From a virus, in IMG/VR virus record IMGVR_UViG_3300025880_000025, positions 1 through 47,007 of that record: a DNA stretch of 47,007 nt; one strand, given 5' to 3'. This document shows, piece by piece, positions 43,403 to 47,007 of the stretch (positions are counted from its first letter, which is position 1; the number at the start of each line of letters is the position of its first letter). A model generated the notes under the pieces. That model ran no database searches and was not told the DNA's origin. It saw only the letters and a program-made list of their open reading frames with translations. The translations under genes were made by a program, and so were the position numbers.

Positions 43403-44172
43403 AAATTATCCAACATATTTTTTAATCCTGGGCTTGATAGCGTATTTAATGCTTTAGTTTTGGATGATTTTATGTTGCTGTTTAATGTATAATTCTTTTT
43501 TGGCGTATCCACGCTATTTTGAGAAAACTTTGGTAACCATTCAATTTCAAATTCAATACGTGCCGCCATCATGTCAGCTTGATGCAAAATAAATGGTAAA
43601 GATGTGCGAGGTTTTGTTTCTGGCATAAAGGATTTTAAGTATTTTTCATTGGCAGAATCATATAAACCATCATGTGTCTGGATAGCTAACATTTCATTAA
43701 ATGTATATTTGATGTCATGTGATTGTAGTAAAAATAACCCTCTATCTGGTACAGCAGAAAATGCAATTTTCTTATTATGCATATACTCTTCACCTAATTT
43801 ATCTCTTCTCCATTGATCAGTCTGAGGGATATAGGATTCATGTTCTTCATCTCCCATTTTACCTAAATCATGGTTAATTGCTGAAAATACTAATTCTTCT
43901 TGTGTAAATGTAGTCATATCACAACCAAAACCTTCCCATACAGCAGACATTGATAATGCTGCTTTAACCACTCGGTTAACATGATCAACATACCCACCTG
44001 GGAATGCTGAATGGTATTCTTTCTTATGTGATGCTGGCATTAGGATAATACGGTCTTCATACTTTTGATAGAAATCAAGTAATTTTTGTTTACGATCCCC
44101 AGTAATATATGTTTCAATATTAGTATTAAATTCGATCCAATTTGCTTGAATTTGTTCTGCTGATAATTTCAT
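43399..44172 (-). CDS. HD-domain phosphohydrolase
   Basis: The protein shows the metal-binding set of the HD family: GGYVDHVNRVVKAA (59-72, His64), AINHDLGK (98-105, His101-Asp102), THDG (166-169, His167) and HQADMMAARIE (197-207, Asp200). These occur in order in 257 residues. HD enzymes cut phosphate esters, such as nucleotides or cyclic nucleotides. The sequence resembles YhaM/KARP-like HD proteins of phages more than dGTPases, but the substrate is unknown. AAGG lies two bases before the ATG (AAGGTTATG), the box shared by the non-virion genes at 1948 and 2241. It could affect host signalling molecules or the nucleotide pool. Confidence 0.8.
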   Translation of the reverse strand: MKLSAEQIQANWIEFNTNIETYITGDRKQKLLDFYQKYEDRIILMPASHKKEYHSAFPGGYVDHVNRVVKAALSMSAVWEGFGCDMTTFTQEELVFSAINHDLGKMGDEEHESYIPQTDQWRRDKLGEEYMHNKKIAFSAVPDRGLFLLQSHDIKYTFNEMLAIQTHDGLYDSANEKYLKSFMPETKPRTSLPFILHQADMMAARIEFEIEWLPKFSQNSVDTPKKNYTLNSNIKSSKTKALNTLSSPGLKNMLDNL

Positions 44173-44186
44173 AACCTTAATTTTAT

Positions 44187-44387
44187 TTATTTTAATTTAT
44201 TTAATTCTGATGGTGACATTGGTTCTCTTTCAACCATATCTTTTAAATCCTCTACTAAACCTTGTGCTTTACCAATATTAACCTTATAGGTTTCAATTGG
44301 TGACTGACGATTTACAATTTGAAGAAGTGTGGTTAGAGTTGCTTCTAATGTTTCTAATTTTTTAAATGCTAAATTTCTATTTCTCAT
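44187..44387 (-). CDS. Hypothetical helical protein, 66 aa
   Basis: Not recognised. Residues 8-35 (FKKLETLEATLTTLLQIVNRQSPIETYK) and 40-55 look helical, with basic N-terminus and a Pro-containing end (EPMSPSELNKLK). It follows a 129-base purine-rich leader with a possible 21-residue ORF whose stop overlaps its ATG, and a TATAAT box ten bases before the start. It may be a small regulator or DNA-binding protein, but this is only suggested by size and charge. Confidence 0.5.
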   Translation of the reverse strand: MRNRNLAFKKLETLEATLTTLLQIVNRQSPIETYKVNIGKAQGLVEDLKDMVEREPMSPSELNKLK

Positions 44388-44449
44388 GACTTATTTATTA
44401 TACGTGGATACGGGGTATACCTTATACCTTTTATTACCTTTATTTCCAT
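44384..44449 (-). CDS. Possible 21-aa upstream ORF
   Basis: A short frame (MEIKVIKGIRYTPYPRIINKS) starts at 44449 after AAAAAGGG with a one-base gap, and its TGA overlaps the ATG of the 66-residue gene in an ATGA. This arrangement fits a leader peptide or coupled translation. The frame is short enough to occur by chance, and the purine-rich leader gives many weak Shine-Dalgarno-like matches. Confidence 0.25.
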   Translation of the reverse strand: MEIKVIKGIRYTPYPRIINKS

Positions 44450-44516
44450 TCCCTTTTTATTCCTTATTTCCTAAACCTGTAATAACAATGTACGAGAGGA
44501 ATTTTGGGGAGCCTAG
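44388..44516 (-). other. Purine-rich leader region, 129 bases
   Basis: The gap between the 66- and 144-residue genes is almost all purine on the coding strand, with AAGGAATAAAAAGGG, AAATAAAGG and AAGGTATAAGGTATACC. It also has GGCTCCCC and CTCTCGTACATTG at its start, fragments like the hairpin/TTTCGTAYATT element. Beyond the short ORF noted above it holds no gene. Confidence 0.5.
44397..44407 (-). promoter_or_regulatory. CCACGTATAAT promoter-like box
   Basis: The coding strand reads CCACGTATAATAAATAAG with a perfect TATAAT, about nine bases before the ATG at 44387. It is a weaker relative of the ATATTTATAAY 11-mer. Confidence 0.3.
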
Positions 44517-44951
44517 TTATCTTTTACTTTCTTTTAAGATTTTTTGAAATTTATGTATATGTGCACATTTTTCATATTCTTCTACCTCTTCAAAATATAA
44601 AAGAGCACTTTCTAGAGCTTCAGATAATATTTTATTATCAAAATCTAAAACAGTAAATGTAACATCTCTATCTAATGGATTTATTTGATTAAGGTAATAA
44701 AAAGCTCTATTAAATACTACATATTCAGACGCCTCTCTAGTAGACTCTACATTATAAGCAGGTTCTTCTTTTTTTAAAAATTTTTCTAGTTTAGTATGAA
44801 ATACAAAATGGTTTACTATTAATTTAGTAAACATACCTAATTTATGGTAAGAGCTATTCTTAAAAGCCTTTAAAGAATTTTTTTGGTTTTCTACCTGTTC
44901 TTTAGCCTCTGGAGAGTCATTAAATAAATCAAAAATCCTATTTTTATTCAC
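44517..44951 (-). CDS. Hypothetical helical protein, 144 aa (GTG start)
   Basis: Not recognised. The N-terminal half is basic (NQKNSLKAFKNSSYHKLGMFTKLIVNHF), the C-terminal half acidic and helical (DNKILSEALESALLYFEEVEEYEKCAHIHKFQKILKESKR); the last part resembles a UVR-type helical hairpin in spacing but lacks a firm match. The only in-frame start near the upstream gene is GTG at 44949-44951, with GGGA directly touching it and no spacer. This is unusual; the next ATG is at residue 40. The gene overlaps the 57-residue gene by eight bases. Confidence 0.5.
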   Translation of the reverse strand: MNKNRIFDLFNDSPEAKEQVENQKNSLKAFKNSSYHKLGMFTKLIVNHFVFHTKLEKFLKKEEPAYNVESTREASEYVVFNRAFYYLNQINPLDRDVTFTVLDFDNKILSEALESALLYFEEVEEYEKCAHIHKFQKILKESKR

Positions 44952-45117
44952 TCCCTTGTAATTTTAAATGTTTATATGCTTCTTTTGAGGCTTCATCAAA
45001 ACTTAAATCTTGATTTTCACTAATAGATGAAGTTAGAACTTGCCATTCTTTAAAAAAACCTTTACGATGAGCTTTAAATCCATATTTTTCAACAGTTTTA
45101 GAATTAAAGTCTTTCAT
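44944..45117 (-). CDS. Small protein, 57 aa
   Basis: A 58-codon frame from the ATG at 45117 encodes MKDFNSKTVEKYGFKAHRK, then GFFKEWQVLTSSISENQDL and SFDEASKEAYKHLKLQGSE. It has a basic first half and a helical second half. It ends by overlapping the next gene's GTG by eight bases and starts about seven bases after an ATATTTATAAT box. The codon pattern and tight fit between genes support it, but its size makes function guesswork. Confidence 0.5.
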   Translation of the reverse strand: MKDFNSKTVEKYGFKAHRKGFFKEWQVLTSSISENQDLSFDEASKEAYKHLKLQGSE

Positions 45118-45123
45118 ATTTTT

Positions 45124-45134
45124 ATTATAAATAT
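45124..45134 (-). promoter_or_regulatory. ATATTTATAAT box before the 57-aa gene
   Basis: The coding strand reads AAATATTTATAATAAAAATATG with a perfect TATAAT. The ATG follows six bases after TATAAT, so a transcript starting there would be leaderless or nearly so. It matches the 39105-39115 box at all eleven positions. Confidence 0.45.
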
Positions 45135-45344
45135 TTAATCTTCTAATCCTTCTAATTCTAATTCAATATCTTTTTGTATTTTCTTTAATATATTGTATTC
45201 TTTAACCACATCCATTTTATTAGGATTTTCGGGGTGGTACCTCCATACCTCATCTATTACTGTTGAGGTTGCTACTAAATCAGCAATTAATTCTGATTTT
45301 TGGTTATCTTTAATTTGTTGTGGTGTTAATTTTAATTCTTTCAT
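45135..45344 (-). CDS. Hypothetical helical protein, 69 aa
   Basis: Not recognised. Mostly helical: KLTPQQIKDNQKSELIADLVATSTVIDEVWRYHPENPNKMDVVKEYNILKKIQKDIELELEGLED has two charged amphipathic helices with a His/Pro-rich loop (WRYHPENPNK). It lies one base from the T5orf172 gene and ends at the promoter-like box of the 57-residue gene. It may be a small early regulator; no direct evidence. Confidence 0.5.
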   Translation of the reverse strand: MKELKLTPQQIKDNQKSELIADLVATSTVIDEVWRYHPENPNKMDVVKEYNILKKIQKDIELELEGLED

Positions 45345-45345
45345 T

Positions 45346-45819
45346 TTATTTAAATTTATTACCTATTAATATAATATTATCTTTTGCTTCTTCCAAACTA
45401 ATATGGAAAAATTCTTTCCTATTATTAACTCTAAAAGTTTTTAATTTATTATGAGTCATTCTCTCTACTAATTCCCCATTAAAACATTTATAAGCCCATT
45501 CTACTTTATAAGGTGTAGGAACACCAGTAGCAGATGATATTTGAGCTGCCCTTACTTCAGGTTCCAATTTAGTATACCCTATTTTTAAGTATTCTTTAGG
45601 TAATGAGGGATTTGATAATATATAAACCCATTGATCACCTTTACCTTGATCAGCATAAAGCCCATACTTTTTATCCGTATAATACGTTATATCTTCCCAT
45701 CCATCTCCCCTATCACTGGGGGTTAATGTGAAATATTTAGCGTATTCTAAATCAGTATTTCCATAATTTTCACGAAGGGGGATAAACCCCTTCGCTACTT
45801 CCTTTGTTATCCTTTTCAT
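45346..45819 (-). CDS. T5orf172/MUG113 domain protein (GIY-YIG superfamily)
   Basis: The 157-residue protein holds WVYILSNPSLPKEYLKIGYT (64-83), the paired strands of the T5orf172 version of the GIY-YIG fold, then R90 and a C-terminal HNKLKTFRVNNRKEFFHIS (123-141), which is the usual end of the domain. T5orf172 proteins are found in phages and in bacterial nucleases or DNA-binding proteins, but many are not shown to cut DNA. The N-terminal 60 residues are separate and of unknown use. The start overlaps the DUF932 stop by one base. Whether it is an active nuclease is not certain. Confidence 0.75.
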   Translation of the reverse strand: MKRITKEVAKGFIPLRENYGNTDLEYAKYFTLTPSDRGDGWEDITYYTDKKYGLYADQGKGDQWVYILSNPSLPKEYLKIGYTKLEPEVRAAQISSATGVPTPYKVEWAYKCFNGELVERMTHNKLKTFRVNNRKEFFHISLEEAKDNIILIGNKFK

Positions 45820-46628
45820 TATGCTATTAATTCTAATGCTTTACTAAACATTTTTTTATTTACGTCCTGATCTTGTTTAAAATTCTTAATAATTCGAGCT
45901 TGACGAACTTTTCCACCTTGGGTTTTATACTCAAAATTACCCTCAATAATATTCTCCTGTACCCTATTAAATACTTCCCAAAGCATATTACCTTCATCTT
46001 TTTTACGTTGAACATTTAAAACGTCTTCAATTGCTTGCTTATCGTAAGTATTGTTAGTACCTTCTACTCTAATATCTAGAAATGATTTAGCAAGATTGAA
46101 CATTTGCTCTTCTTGCAATTCAACTTCTTTCATCTTATTCATTGCTTCTACTGTTAAAGGTAATTTTTCAACCATACCTCTAATTAGTACTTGCAAATCT
46201 TCAAATGTATAACCCATATGACGCATTTTTAAATCTGCAAATTCATCTGTAGCTATAACTAAACCATTCTCACAGATCATTCTAAATAATCCTGCTGTAA
46301 ATTGGAAAGCATTCTTACCATCATGAGAATTAGTAATTAATATTTGAGGAAAAACTGTATCTCCATCTTCACCATTAATAACAACATCATCATTTCTAAA
46401 TACAACTAAATGCTTTTGAACACCTCTTGTATCTTCAGTTCTTGCTTTAACTTCTTTAGCATCAACTGGCTTCCAACCCATTAATTCCATATCATCAATA
46501 ACTCTCTCAGTTGGAATATGGGTGTATTTTTCTGAAACTTCATTTGAAGGTTTCATTGTGAAGATACTTGGAGCGATTTCACTTAACTCTTTCTTGCTTA
46601 AAAACTTACTACTTTCTAAATTTAACAT
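45819..46628 (-). CDS. DUF932 family protein
   Basis: The 269-residue protein has the characteristic core: VIDDMELMGWKPVDAKEVKAR (43-63), LVVFRNDDV and FPQILITNSHDGKNAFQFTAGLFRMICENGLV (about 92-123), and a long helical C-terminal half. DUF932 (YfjQ-like) proteins are common in phages and plasmids; their function is unknown, though some are linked to anti-defence or DNA metabolism by location. AAAGG lies four bases before the ATG. The 87-base leader holds a second copy of the hairpin/TTTCGTATATT element, so the gene probably begins an early operon with the T5orf172 and helical genes downstream. Confidence 0.8.
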   Translation of the reverse strand: MLNLESSKFLSKKELSEIAPSIFTMKPSNEVSEKYTHIPTERVIDDMELMGWKPVDAKEVKARTEDTRGVQKHLVVFRNDDVVINGEDGDTVFPQILITNSHDGKNAFQFTAGLFRMICENGLVIATDEFADLKMRHMGYTFEDLQVLIRGMVEKLPLTVEAMNKMKEVELQEEQMFNLAKSFLDIRVEGTNNTYDKQAIEDVLNVQRKKDEGNMLWEVFNRVQENIIEGNFEYKTQGGKVRQARIIKNFKQDQDVNKKMFSKALELIA

Positions 46629-46661
46629 ATGACCTTTATTTAATTAATTATTTATTTATAC

Positions 46662-46701
46662 CTAAATATACGAAAGGTAGCCTGGGGAGCCAAGCTTCCC
46701 G
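46662..46701 (-). promoter_or_regulatory. Hairpin plus TTTCGTATATT promoter-like element (second copy)
   Basis: The coding strand carries GGGAAGC TTG GCTCCCC (46684-46700, one mismatch in the stem) and then TACCTTTCGTATATTTAG (46662-46679). It is nearly identical to the copy at 2271-2309, with the same CACGGGA lead and the same TTG loop. A sense-strand TATAAATA lies just below it (46653-46660). Confidence 0.5.
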
Positions 46702-46715
46702 TGCATTACCTTCAA

Positions 46716-47007
46716 TTATTTTTTAAACAATAAACTTGGTGAAACTCTCATTTGTGCTCCTACTCTACCATTACCTGGATTAAGCTTTTCAACTCCAATA
46801 TTTTTAGAATTAATTTTGTAAATTCTAAATTGATCTTTAGGATTAACTTTTTTATGATCAATACCAACAATATCTCCAATTTGGAAATCATCTTTAGTTG
46901 CTTTTACAATCTTTTCTCCTTTTCGAGCTGTCATTTTAGATCTTAACTCACTTCCATCAAAACTGATAGTACCTAATGAGATATTACAACCATACTGCTC
47001 TTCTAAT
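46716..47007 (-). CDS. Hypothetical protein, partial at right window edge
   Basis: A frame ends at 46716 and can be read from an ATG at 46934 (72 residues), but it stays open upstream to 47007 with no stop: LEEQYGCNISLGTISFDGSELRSK precedes that methionine in frame. The upstream codons look like real coding sequence, so the true start is probably outside the window. The C-terminal part (DDFQIGDIVGIDHKKVNPKDQFRIYKINSKNIGVEKL) has beta strands with basic residues, like small beta-barrel phage proteins. Function unknown. Confidence 0.6.
   Translation of the reverse strand, partial: LEEQYGCNISLGTISFDGSELRSKMTARKGEKIVKATKDDFQIGDIVGIDHKKVNPKDQFRIYKINSKNIGVEKLNPGNGRVGAQMRVSPSLLFKK

Noticed and set aside
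46653-46660. Sense-strand TATAAATA before the DUF932 gene as a T4 late promoter
   Set aside because: Only one sense copy was noticed in a gap, the gene looks early, and AT-rich leaders make single matches likely.

Overview
This window is a piece of a tailed-phage genome with a contractile tail (T4-like myovirus). All supported genes lie on the minus strand, so the window is printed opposite to transcription. The evidence is a baseplate series with gp6-like, gp25-like and gp5-like proteins, a gp55-like late sigma factor, a DnaG-type primase, and a run of large fibre and baseplate genes with collagen-like Gly-X-Y repeats. The DNA is very AT-rich. Most virion genes lack a Shine-Dalgarno site and have short A/T-rich leaders, which would suit a Bacteroidota (flavobacterial-type) host. 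That host assignment is inference. No terminase, capsid, portal, tRNA, integrase or CRISPR was seen.

Layout in transcription order (right to left). 47007-42420 carries small and regulatory genes: a gene cut by the window edge, a DUF932 protein, a T5orf172/GIY-YIG protein, small helical proteins, an HD-domain hydrolase, a one-helix membrane protein and the gp55-like sigma factor. 42384-34760 is the baseplate module: gp5-like spike without a lysozyme domain, an unusual 552-aa membrane protein, gp25, gp6, a DNRLRE-like protein and a coiled-coil protein. 34752-10230 is the tail-fibre and structural module: a 3024-aa protein, two paralogous structural proteins, and several fibre proteins including a 1792-aa protein with hundreds of residues of Gly-X-Y and 13-residue repeats. 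11519-5284 interleaves with and follows the fibre genes and encodes modifying enzymes: a GAMT-like methyltransferase, a PKHD-type 2-oxoglutarate/Fe(II) dioxygenase, a GH130-like beta-propeller, a TPR-WavE-type glycosyltransferase, an APH-like kinase and a nucleotidyltransferase-HAD fusion. 5261-3049 holds a GIY-YIG nuclease, a primase and a RecB-like PD-(D/E)XK nuclease. 2988-1 holds small unknown genes, a YqiA-like esterase, a protein of unknown function, a P-loop kinase and the start of a nucleotidyltransferase.

The main hypothesis is that 16912-5284 is one continuous unit in which a collagen-like fibre is made together with enzymes that could hydroxylate, methylate and glycosylate it, or alter the host surface glycan it meets. 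Two regulatory motifs recur in gaps. One is a hairpin/TTTCGTAYATT element upstream of early-type genes. The other is an 11-mer, ATATTTATAAY on the coding strand, upstream of six genes; it contains the exact T4 late octamer TATAAATA, but on the non-coding strand. Two proteins near the left edge begin with a short peptide resembling T4 capsid-targeting propeptides.
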